Source: an uncultured bacterium
Lineage (GTDB): Bacteria; Cyanobacteriota; Vampirovibrionia; Gastranaerophilales; Gastranaerophilaceae
NCBI GenBank assembly: GCA_948684385.1
Contig: CAPQCU010000001.1
Coordinates: 1 to 64,000 of the forward strand
Reading direction: 5' to 3'
DNA length: 64,000 nt
Part shown: positions 7,580 to 16,330 of the stretch, piece after piece
How the letters are laid out: the number at the start of each line of letters is the position of its first letter
How positions within the stretch are numbered: the first letter of the stretch is position 1
Program-made: the position numbers and the translations under genes
Notes under the pieces: generated by a model
Told to the model about the DNA's origin: nothing
Database searches by the model: none
Seen by the model: only the letters and a program-made list of their open reading frames with translations

Positions 7580-8615
7580 CAGGGATTTTTTTGGCAACCT
7601 GACTTGCAATAATGAGAGTTTTTTCAGCAAAAATCAAAGGTAAATGATTAATATCTCCCTGAATAGAAACCATTGAACCGTCATACACAAGTTTATCATT
7701 AGCTCCCTTAGAAATAAGCCCCTGCACTGTTTTCATAAAACGGTCATATATATACTCTGCAGACAAAGATTTAACAAGAGTTTCATTTGCAGTAGGAACT
7801 ATTGCCCAGTTTATTCTGCCTCCTTGAGATAAAAATTTATTTATCTTGTGAGGAATAATATTAAGATTATTCGGATTTGTATACGCATCAAAAGAAATTA
7901 AATCAGTACCTGCTTCTAAAGGAATTTGCCAGTCACATTTTTCAAAGCACTGAATTCCGGTATTTGCTCCGGCATCTTTAATTTTTGAAAATACTTTGAA
8001 AAATATATTAACAATAACGTCGTGTGTAACATCTTCAAATTCCCGCTTAATATTTCCTGCTTTATTGAGCAAAGGTTCTTCGAATATAATAAGAGGTTTG
8101 GTTTCAGGAGAAAGTTCTTTTATCTTGTTAATAATCCACAAAGCTTTGACTGTCACAGCCTGAACAACAAGCTTTCGATAAAACTTATCCGAAATGAATT
8201 TAGTGCCTTCTTTAGTCATAAGCATCTGAGCCGCGCTAAAAGGCCCCAGAAGATTAACAACCGTTTCTGCCGGTTTAATCCTTTCAATAATCTGGTAATA
8301 TTTTTTGAGAAAATAAACATCAAACCCGAACAATTCAAGATTTTCCGGCGTAGGTTTACTAAACGCCCTGTCTAAATCAGCATACTTCTGTTTCAAATCC
8401 TCATTTGAATCGTCAAATATAGCCTCATTATTTTCAATCACAATACCCGGAGTGTTCATTAAAGTTCGTTTAATAATGCTATCGTCTTCAGATGCGTTAG
8501 GCAGATTTGCAAGAAAAGGCATACTCTCAAAAAGTTTGACAGTCAATTTTGTCGCAGCTTTGTCCGTATCATAAGGTAAACTGCCTACCGGCAGGCATCT
8601 AAAAGGTTTCTTCAT
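7569..8615 (-). CDS. Methionine synthase II / uroporphyrinogen decarboxylase-fold protein
   Basis: A 348-aa cytosolic protein with the layout of the UROD/MetE-like TIM barrel: GSLPYD at the N-terminus, LLGPFSAAQML near residue 123, IIFEEPLL near 175, and a C-terminal half with QCFEKCDWQIPLEAG and SFDAY, where MetE has its metal-binding His/Cys and substrate loops. The usual His of the HxCYG motif is replaced (IQCFEKC), so zinc chemistry cannot be assumed. It may be a methyltransferase-type enzyme, but the substrate is unknown. It follows rplI on the same strand after a terminator, and converges on and overlaps the 6506 gene. Confidence 0.7.
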   Translation of the reverse strand: MKKPFRCLPVGSLPYDTDKAATKLTVKLFESMPFLANLPNASEDDSIIKRTLMNTPGIVIENNEAIFDDSNEDLKQKYADLDRAFSKPTPENLELFGFDVYFLKKYYQIIERIKPAETVVNLLGPFSAAQMLMTKEGTKFISDKFYRKLVVQAVTVKALWIINKIKELSPETKPLIIFEEPLLNKAGNIKREFEDVTHDVIVNIFFKVFSKIKDAGANTGIQCFEKCDWQIPLEAGTDLISFDAYTNPNNLNIIPHKINKFLSQGGRINWAIVPTANETLVKSLSAEYIYDRFMKTVQGLISKGANDKLVYDGSMVSIQGDINHLPLIFAEKTLIIASQVAKKIPVIH

Positions 8616-8635
8616 TTCAGCTCTTTCTTATATAA

Positions 8636-8670
8636 AAAAACGTGCCGTTTTTGTAAGCCGGCACGTTTTT
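8636..8670 (-). terminator. Intrinsic terminator after rplI
   Basis: On the minus strand a stem AACGTGCCG/CGGCACGTT (8641-8665 core, 11-base loop) is followed by a run of T. It ends the rplI transcript just before the MetE-like gene. Confidence 0.85.
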
Positions 8671-8684
8671 CTTAAAAAATTTAA

Positions 8685-9179
8685 CTATGCTTCAGCTTCT
8701 TCTGTTTCTTCTACAGATTCTTTAACAACTTCTGAAGCTGTAACTACAACTTTTAATTCAGTTTTAACTTTTGAAGTTAACTTGATTAACATTGTGAATT
8801 CACCAACTTTGTTGATAGGAGCATTTAATGAAACATTTTTTCTGTCGATTTCAATATTTGCTCTTTCTTTCAATTCTTCACACAATTTTTTAGTTGTAAT
8901 TGTACCGAACAATTTTCCGCTTTCACCGGCTTTTGCAGCCAATTCCAAAGCACCTACTTTTTCGATTTGTTCAGCTAAAGCCAAAGCTTCCTGATGTAAT
9001 TTTTCTTGTTTAGCTCTTAATCTTGCAATATTTTGTTCTCTGTTTTTAAGAGCGCCTTCAGTTGCAGCTTCTGCAAAGTTTTTCGGGATAAGGTAGTTTC
9101 TTGCATAACCGTCTTTAACGTTTACTACATCACCGGCTTCACCGATATTCTGCACTTCTTTTTTCAATATTACTTGCAT
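8685..9179 (-). CDS. rplI: 50S ribosomal protein L9
   Basis: Binds 23S rRNA at the base of the L1 stalk. The N-terminal signature MQVILKKEVQNIGEAGDVV and GYARNYLIPKNFA are diagnostic, followed by the long connecting helix and the C-terminal domain. At 164 aa it is about 15 residues longer than usual, through an acidic tail (SVEETEEAEA). AAAGGAGAAAAAG precedes the ATG. It has its own terminator, and proS lies upstream on the same strand. Confidence 0.97.
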   Translation of the reverse strand: MQVILKKEVQNIGEAGDVVNVKDGYARNYLIPKNFAEAATEGALKNREQNIARLRAKQEKLHQEALALAEQIEKVGALELAAKAGESGKLFGTITTKKLCEELKERANIEIDRKNVSLNAPINKVGEFTMLIKLTSKVKTELKVVVTASEVVKESVEETEEAEA

Positions 9180-9265
9180 TTCTTTTTCTCCTTTAACTAT
9201 TATTGGGCTAGTATAGTTTTTATAATAAACAAAAAAACATTAATTGTCGAGCCCGATGTTAACTT

Positions 9266-11008
9266 TTATAAAGCATTGATTGCAGTTATAACAATTTCTG
9301 CGGCTTCTTCGGGTTTCATTGCTGTTTTTTCGTCAGTTTCACGTATTTTAAACTCCACATTTCCTTCTGCAATTGACTTGCCAACAATAATTTGATAAGG
9401 GAAACCGATTAAGTCAGCGTCTTTAAACTTAACTCCTGCGCGTTCGTCACGGTCATCAATTACAACTTCTGCTCCATGTTTTTTAAGAGTTACATAAATA
9501 TCATTTGCAACTTTCATCTGCTGTTCATCTTTTGTGCTCACAGGAATTACCACAACATGGTAAGGCGCAATTGCAAGCGGCCACTTGATACCGTGCTCAT
9601 CGTAATGCGCCTCAACAGCAGCTGCTGCTGTTCTTGAAATACCGATACCGTAGCAGCCCATTACATACGGTTGGGTTTTACCGTTCTGATCAAGATAAAC
9701 CGCATTCATCGGTTTTGAATATTTTGTACCAAGCTGGAAAATGTTGCCAACTTCAATTCCTCTTGTGACTTTTAACGGTTGTCCGCACTGCGGGCAAAGT
9801 TCACCGGCTTCTACAAGGCGGATATCTGTAACTATTTCAGGCAGTTGAACTTCTGAACCGAAATTATATCCGACTCCGTGTTTGTCTTTTTGATTAACTC
9901 CGATGACAAAGTTTTTAAGTTCTTTTACTGTTTCGTCTGCAACTACAGTAACTTCGTATTCGCCATATTTTTTCAAGCCGTTTGGACCAATAAATCCGCG
10001 TTCTGCTTCAAAGCCATTATCACCCATCATTTCATCTATTTCACCGGCTGTTGCAATTCTGATTTCAACCCCGCCAACTGCGTTAAGAAGCTTGGTTTCT
10101 TCAACCTGTTTATCACCTCTAATCAAAGCAAGAACCGGTTTTTTGTCTACGATATAAACAAGAGTTTTAACAATCAGGCTTGCAGGAATGTTTAAGAATT
10201 CACACAACTCTTCAATTGAATGGGTATTTGGAGTATCAACGATTTCAGCTTTTGTCCAATCGCCGGCAGTTTTTGCTTCAATAAGCTTAGAAACCGCATG
10301 ATTTGAGTTTGCTGAATAATCGCATCCGTCACAATAGAAAACATCGTTTTCACCGGCATCAGTATCTGTAATTACCATAAATTCATGGCTTACGCTTCCG
10401 CCGATTGCACCGGAGTCTGATTGAACCATCTTTGTATTAAGTCCGCAGCGTTTGAAAATGCGGGTATAAGCCTGCGCCATGTTTTCGTATTCTTTTTCCA
10501 GACCTTCCTGAGACATATCGAAGCTATACGCATCTTTCATAATAAATTCTCTGCCTCTAAGCAAGCCAAATCTTGGACGAACTTCATCACGAAACTTTGA
10601 TTGAATTTGATATAAATTAACAGGCAGTTGTTTGTAAGATTTTAAGCCGTCGCGCGCGATTGAAGTAATAATTTCTTCGTGTGTAGGCCCGAGGCACATT
10701 TCGCGGTTATGGCGGTCTCTAAGACGCATAAGCTCTTTTCCGTAAACTTCCCATCTGCCTGACTCTTCCCAGAGTTCTTTTGGCTGAACGAAAGGCATAA
10801 GAAGTTCCTGAGCCCCTGCATTATCCATTTCTTCACGCACAATGTTTTCGATTTTTTTAAGAACTCTCCACATAAGCGGTAAATAGTTGTAAACACCGCT
10901 TGTGAGTTTTCTTATGTATCCTGCTCTTACAAGCATTTTATGAGATATAACTTCCGCATCTGATGGAAATTCTCTTAAAGTCTGCACAAACAATTTTGAC
11001 ATTTTCAT
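9266..11008 (-). CDS. proS: Prolyl-tRNA synthetase
   Basis: Charges tRNA-Pro. It is the bacterial type (580 aa): class II catalytic motifs at the N-terminus (around KLTSGVYNYLP, the LMPFVQP segment and FRDEVRPRFGLLRGREF), an editing insertion of the YbaK type in the middle (about residues 230-390), then motif 3 (GCYGIGISR) and the anticodon-binding domain. AGAGG lies nine bases before the first ATG at 11008; a second ATG six bases on is less well placed. It is expressed with or just upstream of rplI and is divergent from the 11131 gene. Confidence 0.97.
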   Translation of the reverse strand: MKMSKLFVQTLREFPSDAEVISHKMLVRAGYIRKLTSGVYNYLPLMWRVLKKIENIVREEMDNAGAQELLMPFVQPKELWEESGRWEVYGKELMRLRDRHNREMCLGPTHEEIITSIARDGLKSYKQLPVNLYQIQSKFRDEVRPRFGLLRGREFIMKDAYSFDMSQEGLEKEYENMAQAYTRIFKRCGLNTKMVQSDSGAIGGSVSHEFMVITDTDAGENDVFYCDGCDYSANSNHAVSKLIEAKTAGDWTKAEIVDTPNTHSIEELCEFLNIPASLIVKTLVYIVDKKPVLALIRGDKQVEETKLLNAVGGVEIRIATAGEIDEMMGDNGFEAERGFIGPNGLKKYGEYEVTVVADETVKELKNFVIGVNQKDKHGVGYNFGSEVQLPEIVTDIRLVEAGELCPQCGQPLKVTRGIEVGNIFQLGTKYSKPMNAVYLDQNGKTQPYVMGCYGIGISRTAAAAVEAHYDEHGIKWPLAIAPYHVVVIPVSTKDEQQMKVANDIYVTLKKHGAEVVIDDRDERAGVKFKDADLIGFPYQIIVGKSIAEGNVEFKIRETDEKTAMKPEEAAEIVITAINAL

Positions 11009-11130
11009 GATAAATATCCTCTTTTATTAGTAAATATAAGATAATCTTATCATGAACAAAAATTACCTGACAAAACTATTGCGTAAAAAATATTGATGTG
11101 GTAGAATAATCTTTGCAAAGGGGGAATTTT

Positions 11131-11370
11131 ATGCTAGTTTCTGCAATCTCACAAAACATTCACGGCTACAATATAAGCAGTAATATGCCTTTTTACAATA
11201 GCCGCAGCAATGAGACAATTGGAGATACTGCATTCAACTCTTTAACCCCTTATTCAAACAAGAAAGCCGTTCCGGCTGAAAAGTTACCTCAGGTTTTTGA
11301 TAACATTAATGAATGGCAAAATTTCTGCCACAAACAAATTTTGGGTGAAAAACTTAACGTAATAGCATAA
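11131..11370 (+). CDS. Small hypothetical protein upstream of ribF
   Basis: A 79-aa protein with no recognised domain. The start at 11131 (MLVSAISQNI) is set by AAAGGGGG six bases upstream; an 18-base longer reading would need a TTG start. It is Asn/Ser-rich at the N-terminus and soluble. ribF begins two bases after its stop and lacks its own ribosome site, so the two are probably translated together. A role in regulating ribF expression is possible but unsupported. Confidence 0.6.
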   Translation: MLVSAISQNIHGYNISSNMPFYNSRSNETIGDTAFNSLTPYSNKKAVPAEKLPQVFDNINEWQNFCHKQILGEKLNVIA

Positions 11371-11372
11371 CT

Positions 11373-12209
11373 ATGAAAACAGGTTTGATTTTAGGTTTTT
11401 TTGACGGCGTACATCTCGGACATCAGGCTGTCATTAAGTCTGCTGCTAACTACGCAGAAAAAGCAGTCTTAATCACTTTCAAAAACTCACCTGCAGAATA
11501 TTTTTCAGGCAGTTACGAATACATTTATCCAAGAAAAAAATCTATTTCACGCATGCAAAATGTTGAAGTCATAGAGCTCGATTTTAGTGCAATTGCAACC
11601 ATGCCGGCAGAAGAGTATCTTGAATTTTTAATCAATAAATTTCATCCTGTTTCAATCTCAACAGGTTATAACCATACCTTTGGCAAAAATAAAAGCGGAG
11701 ACGCAAAGCTCCTTGAAGCCTGTCAGGAAAAATACGGATATAAATATTTTTGTACCCCGCCTCAGATGTACAAAAATGAGCCGATAAGCTCAAGCAGAAT
11801 AAAATCATTGCTTAAATCCGGAGAAATTGAAAAAGCGAACGCAATGTTAGGCTTACCGTTCTCGCTTGAGGGTAAAGTTATTCATGGTGCACAGCTCGGG
11901 CGAACAATAGGGTTTCCGACTGCAAATATTGAATATCCGAAACACATTATTAAACTCCCTTACGGTGTATACGGAGGCAAAGCCGGCTGCCGGCATGCAG
12001 TTATTAACTGGGGAGTAAAGCCCACTGTTAACAATATTCCCGAGCCTGTTGTTGAAATTCATATTATTGGTTTTGAAGGAGATTTGTACGGACAGGAAAT
12101 TGAAGTAGAAATCTTAAAAAAACTTCGTGATGAAAAAAAGTTTGGTTCTTTAAATGAGTTAAAGACACAAATAAAAAAGGATGCGGAAGAATGCTTAAAG
12201 TTGTCATAA
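11373..12209 (+). CDS. ribF: Bifunctional riboflavin kinase / FAD synthetase
   Basis: Converts riboflavin to FMN and FMN to FAD. The N-terminal nucleotidyltransferase domain has GFFDGVHLGHQ and SISTGYNHTFGKN and ends with SSSRIKSLLKSGEIEKAN. The C-terminal kinase domain has GRTIGFPTANI and YGVYGGKAG. Length 278 aa is a little short (about 310 is usual) but both domains appear complete. The ATG follows the preceding stop by two bases, and the 3' end overlaps the formyltransferase gene by 19 bases. Confidence 0.94.
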   Translation: MKTGLILGFFDGVHLGHQAVIKSAANYAEKAVLITFKNSPAEYFSGSYEYIYPRKKSISRMQNVEVIELDFSAIATMPAEEYLEFLINKFHPVSISTGYNHTFGKNKSGDAKLLEACQEKYGYKYFCTPPQMYKNEPISSSRIKSLLKSGEIEKANAMLGLPFSLEGKVIHGAQLGRTIGFPTANIEYPKHIIKLPYGVYGGKAGCRHAVINWGVKPTVNNIPEPVVEIHIIGFEGDLYGQEIEVEILKKLRDEKKFGSLNELKTQIKKDAEECLKLS

Positions 12210-13153
12210 TCGGCTACGGAGAAATGTTCACAAACTTAATCGCAGGAACACTTGACTCCGGCTCCAAAATTGTCGGAGTTTTAAGAAAAGATACGATAAA
12301 ATACCATCCGATTTGGAAAAAGGTCAGGGATGTATTAAACCCGTCTACGGAATACAATTACATAAAAAGCTATTCATTGCCTGAAATACAAGCAAAAGGG
12401 GTAAATACAAAAAAGTTCAAAACAGAGCTCCTCAAGCTTAATCCCGACATCATACTGGTCGGCTCATGGGGTGAAAAAATTTCAAAAGAGATTTACGACC
12501 TGCCGCGAATTGCAGCAATCAACGCACATCCTTCACTTTTACCTGAATACAGAGGCCCGAACCCTTATTTCTGGGTAATCAGAAATCAAGAGCAGGTCAG
12601 CGGAGTGACGTTTCACTTGATTGACAAAGGTCTGGATACAGGCGCGATTTTAGCGCAGGAAGAAATTAAGATTTACCCTTCTGATACAGGAAAATCGCTA
12701 AAATCGCGCACCGTTCTTGCTGCAAGAGGAGTTGTGTGCGAGCTCTTAAAAAGCCTGTCAGAAGATGTCATTATTCCTTTGACACAGAGAGAAGACAAGG
12801 CGAGCTATTATTCGCACCCATGTGATTTGGAGCTGGATTTTTCAAAAACAGCAGAAGAAAATGAAGCCTTAGTAAGAGCCATTCACCCCTGGGGTGAAAC
12901 TTATTTTTATCATAACAATACCTGCCTTGCTGTCTCTAAGGCTGAAGTCGGAGAAAATCAAACAAAATATACAGAAGCAGGAACAGTTACAAATGCAGAT
13001 GGCAAAACAATCGAAGTTCTTTGCGGAGACAACAAAGTTTTAAAAATGTACGTAAATTTATACAAAAAATACGACCGCCCGTTTACAAAGAATTACATCA
13101 AACGCGAAGTTAAAATCGGACAACAACTTCTCCAACAATCTTGCCCTGAATAG
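12191..13153 (+). CDS. Methionyl-tRNA formyltransferase-family protein
   Basis: A 320-aa folate-dependent formyltransferase. The catalytic region has NAHPSLLPEYRG (formyl-tetrahydrofolate site with the catalytic Asn and His) and GVTFHLIDKGLDTG. The C-terminal part (LELDFSKTAEENEALVRAI then HPWG) resembles the tRNA-binding OB domain of Fmt. Fmt normally has NxHxSLLP followed by RGAAP; here the text is RGPNPYFWVI, closer to the broader formyltransferase family that includes sugar-nucleotide formylases. Fmt is the best guess in this translation-gene setting, but a paralogue is possible. It overlaps ribF by 19 bases and the convergent asparaginase gene by 44. Confidence 0.75.
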   Translation: MLKVVIIGYGEMFTNLIAGTLDSGSKIVGVLRKDTIKYHPIWKKVRDVLNPSTEYNYIKSYSLPEIQAKGVNTKKFKTELLKLNPDIILVGSWGEKISKEIYDLPRIAAINAHPSLLPEYRGPNPYFWVIRNQEQVSGVTFHLIDKGLDTGAILAQEEIKIYPSDTGKSLKSRTVLAARGVVCELLKSLSEDVIIPLTQREDKASYYSHPCDLELDFSKTAEENEALVRAIHPWGETYFYHNNTCLAVSKAEVGENQTKYTEAGTVTNADGKTIEVLCGDNKVLKMYVNLYKKYDRPFTKNYIKREVKIGQQLLQQSCPE

Positions 13154-13997
13154 TTTTAATTTTGTTGTCATATTCAATATTTCCCCAGCCCAAGCGGTTT
13201 ATCATCTCTAAAACAGCAAACCTTCGCGCCTCCATTGAGCAGTCATTAATTTTTACAGCAAACGCGTCTTTCTTTTCTATGTTCAACACAACACAAAGCC
13301 CGCCGGCTCCGACTTTTGCAATCAAACCATCAGTTTTTTGGATAATCTCTGTATCCAGACGATTTTCGCCGCCGAAAATATACGGGTTATTTTTGATGGC
13401 ACGAATGATTTGAGGATAATTTAAAAGATTTATGTACCCGCAAAGCATGTTGTATAAAGGCATGCTCAAAATCGGCACCCCGCAACCATCAGTTGTAACA
13501 GGATAACTGCCTTCCACCTCGCACATATTATTTATTTTTTCTTTCACCGTCTTTTGCAGCGGGTGTTCCGGCTCAAAATACGTCTCCATATCCCAGCCTT
13601 TCAGCTTACAGCAAATCAGAAATCCGATGTGTTTACCTGAACAATTATTATGAATTGCCGAAGGCTTTTCACCTCTAAGCAGCATTTTATCCTGCATGCT
13701 TCTTGCAAGCGGAGCATGGATGCCGCATTTAAGCATGCCTTCATCAATTTCAAACTTTTTAAGCAGTCTGCGTGCCACTTCAATATGGCATTCTTCACCG
13801 GCGTGTGAGCCGCAGCAGAGAGCAAGTTCTTCTTCTGTTAAATCTGCACCGTAGTCAACAAGCAGTGTTGCCTGCAAAGGTTTTGCGCATGAGCGCAGGT
13901 AATAGGGCTGAACTGATTTTTGCCCCACAGAAAAGCATTCGGCTACACCTTCATGAAACTCTTCTATAAGCCCGTCACGAATATACTCAATACGCAT
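13110..13997 (-). CDS. Asparaginase II-family protein
   Basis: A 295-aa protein of the family typified by the bacterial 'asparaginase II' domain (not the classical AnsA/AnsB fold). Conserved boxes are RSCAKPLQ near residue 35, CCGSHAGEECH near 60, HNNCSGKHIG near 117 and TDGCGVPI near 167, including the likely nucleophile region. The presumed activity is hydrolysis of asparagine or a related amide. No signal peptide, so cytosolic. It is convergent with the formyltransferase gene (44-base overlap), and the 14001 gene lies directly upstream, three bases away. Confidence 0.85.
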   Translation of the reverse strand: MRIEYIRDGLIEEFHEGVAECFSVGQKSVQPYYLRSCAKPLQATLLVDYGADLTEEELALCCGSHAGEECHIEVARRLLKKFEIDEGMLKCGIHAPLARSMQDKMLLRGEKPSAIHNNCSGKHIGFLICCKLKGWDMETYFEPEHPLQKTVKEKINNMCEVEGSYPVTTDGCGVPILSMPLYNMLCGYINLLNYPQIIRAIKNNPYIFGGENRLDTEIIQKTDGLIAKVGAGGLCVVLNIEKKDAFAVKINDCSMEARRFAVLEMINRLGWGNIEYDNKIKTIQGKIVGEVVVRF

Positions 13998-14000
13998 AAG

Positions 14001-14774
14001 CTATTCAGCAGTCTCAGCTTCTGTTTCAGGTATCTTGTGTTCTTTAATATAAGTAAGAATTGCGTCCATCTTCTGTTTCAAGATTTCGTTTTCTTCCTTC
14101 AATCTTGTATTCTCAACTCTTATATCGTATTTTTCCTGTTCAAGCGCTAAAGTCGGCATGTCATCAGGGTTAAGAGAAAATCTCTTTCCTGCTTCTTCCT
14201 TCATAAAGATAATACTTTTAACGTCTTTATCATCTACAAAGCCCATTTGAACCATAAGTTCTGCAATAAATACGTGTTTTCCGGCTTCGTTCATTTCCTG
14301 CTGTTTGTTTAAAACTTCATCCAGCTGCTCAATAGTCATTTTACCTGCGCGAATAAAGTATTCACCCGTTCTGTATTTACCTGCAAGAAACCCTGCAGTC
14401 GCGCTGATTGCGTTCGGAACTTTGTTTGAAAAGAAGCCTGAAGTTTTACAAAAAGTAAACGCTTTAGCAACTTCTTCCATCGTAAAGTTATTTTCAATAG
14501 CAATTTCAACCAGAGACATGCCATTTGAGCAGTTATTCATAAAAGAATAAATCATATCATCATATTTTGACTCTTTTGTCGCAAGCTCGCTTTGACCTAA
14601 ATCAGAAAGCATAGGGCGGTATACGTGAAACAGCTCACCTTCCTGAACATCAAGGAATTCGTTACTGAGGTAATTTGTTAAATCGTCTGACAAATTCAAA
14701 AATATCGTCTGCTTTACCCATAGAGGAAAAGTAAGCATTTTTTCCATAAAATCTATAAATAAACTCTTACTCAT
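14001..14774 (-). CDS. Hypothetical protein with GspE-N-like region and C-terminal coiled coil
   Basis: A 257-aa protein. The start at 14774 (MSKSLFIDF) is preceded by AGAAGGG at good spacing; a longer reading into the divergent gene is not supported. Residues around 140-190 (GEYFIRAGKMTIEQLDEVL, later LMVQMGFVDD) resemble the N-terminal domain of GspE/PilB ATPases and related regulators. The last 50 residues form a heptad-rich coiled coil (RLKEENEILKQKM). It may be a c-di-GMP or secretion-related adaptor, which is speculation. It is divergent from the FlaG-like gene, with only a short shared promoter region, and sits three bases before the asparaginase gene. Confidence 0.65.
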   Translation of the reverse strand: MSKSLFIDFMEKMLTFPLWVKQTIFLNLSDDLTNYLSNEFLDVQEGELFHVYRPMLSDLGQSELATKESKYDDMIYSFMNNCSNGMSLVEIAIENNFTMEEVAKAFTFCKTSGFFSNKVPNAISATAGFLAGKYRTGEYFIRAGKMTIEQLDEVLNKQQEMNEAGKHVFIAELMVQMGFVDDKDVKSIIFMKEEAGKRFSLNPDDMPTLALEQEKYDIRVENTRLKEENEILKQKMDAILTYIKEHKIPETEAETAE

Positions 14775-14856
14775 GAAATATACCCTTCTTTTATATGATG
14801 AACATAAGCGCATTATATCATAATATGTAATAAGATAGAAGGGGGAAGCTTCATAT

Positions 14857-15303
14857 ATGGGCATGGACGGGTTATCAATTTCAAACACCGGAATTGTAAA
14901 AGAAAAAACTTCTGCAGAGCTTGCAAGTAAAACCGAGCAGGCAATGCAAGCTGATGCAACCAATAATCCGAAGCAAGTTCAAAGCCTGAGCACAAACCAG
15001 CGTGTCCGTTCAAAAGATGAAGACGAAGAAAACTCAAAAAAAAATAAGCAAAATAATGAATTCAATGACGGGCTTGTAGAGAGTGAAGCGGAAGAGCTTT
15101 TAGAAGAAGATGAATCAGATATTGAGGATATTGAAAACCCGAATAAAGATTTTTATGTTAAATTAAATGTAAAAGATGATATAATAGAATTATACGACAG
15201 TGCAACAAATAAATTAATCGAAACCATTTCCGGAAACGAACTGGGTGAACTTATACAAAAGCTAAATATGGCTTCCGGAATATTCGTAAACAAGAAGGTG
15301 TAA
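14857..15303 (+). CDS. FlaG-like protein
   Basis: A 148-aa protein with a disordered, very acidic first two-thirds (EEDEENSKK, LLEEDESDIEDIE). Its C-terminal domain has the FlaG pattern: FYVKLNVKDDIIELYDSATN followed by KLIETISGNELGELIQKL, i.e. two strands, then a 'vI..I...el' turn and helix. FlaG proteins influence flagellar filament length or capping. AGAAGGGGGAAG lies before the ATG. The immediate neighbour downstream is fliS with no gap, which supports the call. No filament, hook or motor genes are in the window. Confidence 0.75.
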   Translation: MGMDGLSISNTGIVKEKTSAELASKTEQAMQADATNNPKQVQSLSTNQRVRSKDEDEENSKKNKQNNEFNDGLVESEAEELLEEDESDIEDIENPNKDFYVKLNVKDDIIELYDSATNKLIETISGNELGELIQKLNMASGIFVNKKV

Positions 15304-15783
15304 ATGCCGCCAGCAAATCCTTATAACAAGTACATAAAACAATATCAAACAAGCAATATCACCACCGCAACACCGGAAAAACTTATGATACTGCTTTTTG
15401 ACGGCGCTTTACAATTTCTGCAAAAAGCCAAAACAGCAATTGCTGAAAATAATTTAAAAGAACGTTCTGAAAATATTGAAGGCGCAAGGAAAATTATTAG
15501 AGAGCTTATGCGCACAATCGACTTAGAAAATGGAAACGATGTAGCAAAAAAGCTTTTCAGGCTTTACAACAAAATGGCTATGAACTTAATTAAAGCCAAT
15601 GTACAGAGAAGCAGTGATAAAATTGACGAAGTAATCGTTGATATAACAAATATTCGCTGGGGATTTCAGAAAGCGATTGAAATCCAGAACGGCACAATTA
15701 CTGTAGAAGAAGCAATGAAAGAAATGCCGCAAAACAGTCTTGAGCATCCGGCATCAAGAGAGGATAACAACAATGCAGGATGA
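15304..15783 (+). CDS. fliS: Flagellin export chaperone FliS
   Basis: Binds the C-terminus of flagellin in the cytosol and delivers it to the export gate. The 159-aa sequence shows the family opening NPYNKYIKQYQ, then TATPEKLMILLFDGAL, and a four-helix bundle to about residue 125. Its ATG follows the FlaG-like stop directly, and its end overlaps the next gene by 11 bases, so the three are one operon. A roughly 25-residue C-terminal tail extends beyond the usual length. Confidence 0.92.
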   Translation: MPPANPYNKYIKQYQTSNITTATPEKLMILLFDGALQFLQKAKTAIAENNLKERSENIEGARKIIRELMRTIDLENGNDVAKKLFRLYNKMAMNLIKANVQRSSDKIDEVIVDITNIRWGFQKAIEIQNGTITVEEAMKEMPQNSLEHPASREDNNNAG

Positions 15784-16147
15784 AAAACAATATGAACAGC
15801 TTATAATGCAATATACCCAGCTTCGTAACGGATCAGAAGAAATTTCAAGAATGATTGATAACGAAGATTTTGATACAGCAATCACTATGCTTAAATCAAG
15901 AGAAAGCTTGTTTTTAAGCTGTAAGTGCATGCGCAAATACCTTGAGCTTACTCCTGTACAGCAAACAGAGCTGGACAAGCTTCTTGATGAAATAAGAGAT
16001 TTAGAAATCAAAAACATCAAAAAACTTGAAGCAGGAAAAGATAAAATTCACGCAGAGCTTAAAAAAAGCCAGCAGTCACAAAAAATACAGCATGCGTATG
16101 AATTTGACGCAGATGCAAGCGGCAGTATACTTAATGTTCAGGAATAA
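15773..16147 (+). CDS. FliT-like flagellar chaperone
   Basis: A 124-aa all-helical protein. The start at 15773 (MQDEKQYEQL) is chosen because GAGAGG lies nine bases upstream inside the fliS coding region. It has the size, charge and helix pattern of FliT-type chaperones (for FliD), but there is little diagnostic sequence; position after flaG-fliS carries most of the weight. A CxCM box (SCKCMRKYLEL) near residue 47 is unusual for the family. Confidence 0.65.
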   Translation: MQDEKQYEQLIMQYTQLRNGSEEISRMIDNEDFDTAITMLKSRESLFLSCKCMRKYLELTPVQQTELDKLLDEIRDLEIKNIKKLEAGKDKIHAELKKSQQSQKIQHAYEFDADASGSILNVQE

Positions 16148-16270
16148 ACACCTTAAAACAGCCTGTTTACAGCAATTTCAAGTTTCATACTTTAATGGCT
16201 TGCTTTTTTGAATGCTTTATGTTATCTGCCTGCAAGCCAGAAAAAATAAGTATTTCAAGAAAAAAAGTGC

Positions 16271-16298
16271 TTGCATTCTTTTATGTAGTCTGTATAAT
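16271..16298 (+). promoter_or_regulatory. Promoter of the HU gene
   Basis: TTGCAT (16271-16276) and TATAAT (16293-16298) are separated by 16 bases, followed about 20 bases later by AGAAAGGAG and the HU start codon. The 120 bases before it, back to the FliT-like gene, show no gene and no clear terminator. Confidence 0.8.
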
Positions 16299-16330
16299 AG
16301 AATTTGTAATTAGAAGAAAGGAGTTTTATA

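Noticed and set aside
12396..12404. GGGGTAAAT inside the formyltransferase gene as another repeat copy
   Set aside because: Only the core is present, inside coding sequence, with none of the downstream repeat; likely chance.
14775..14963. 63-residue N-terminal extension of the 14001 gene resembling a signal peptide
   Set aside because: It overlaps the FlaG-like gene on the other strand, and the ribosome site AGAAGGG belongs to the ATG at 14774.
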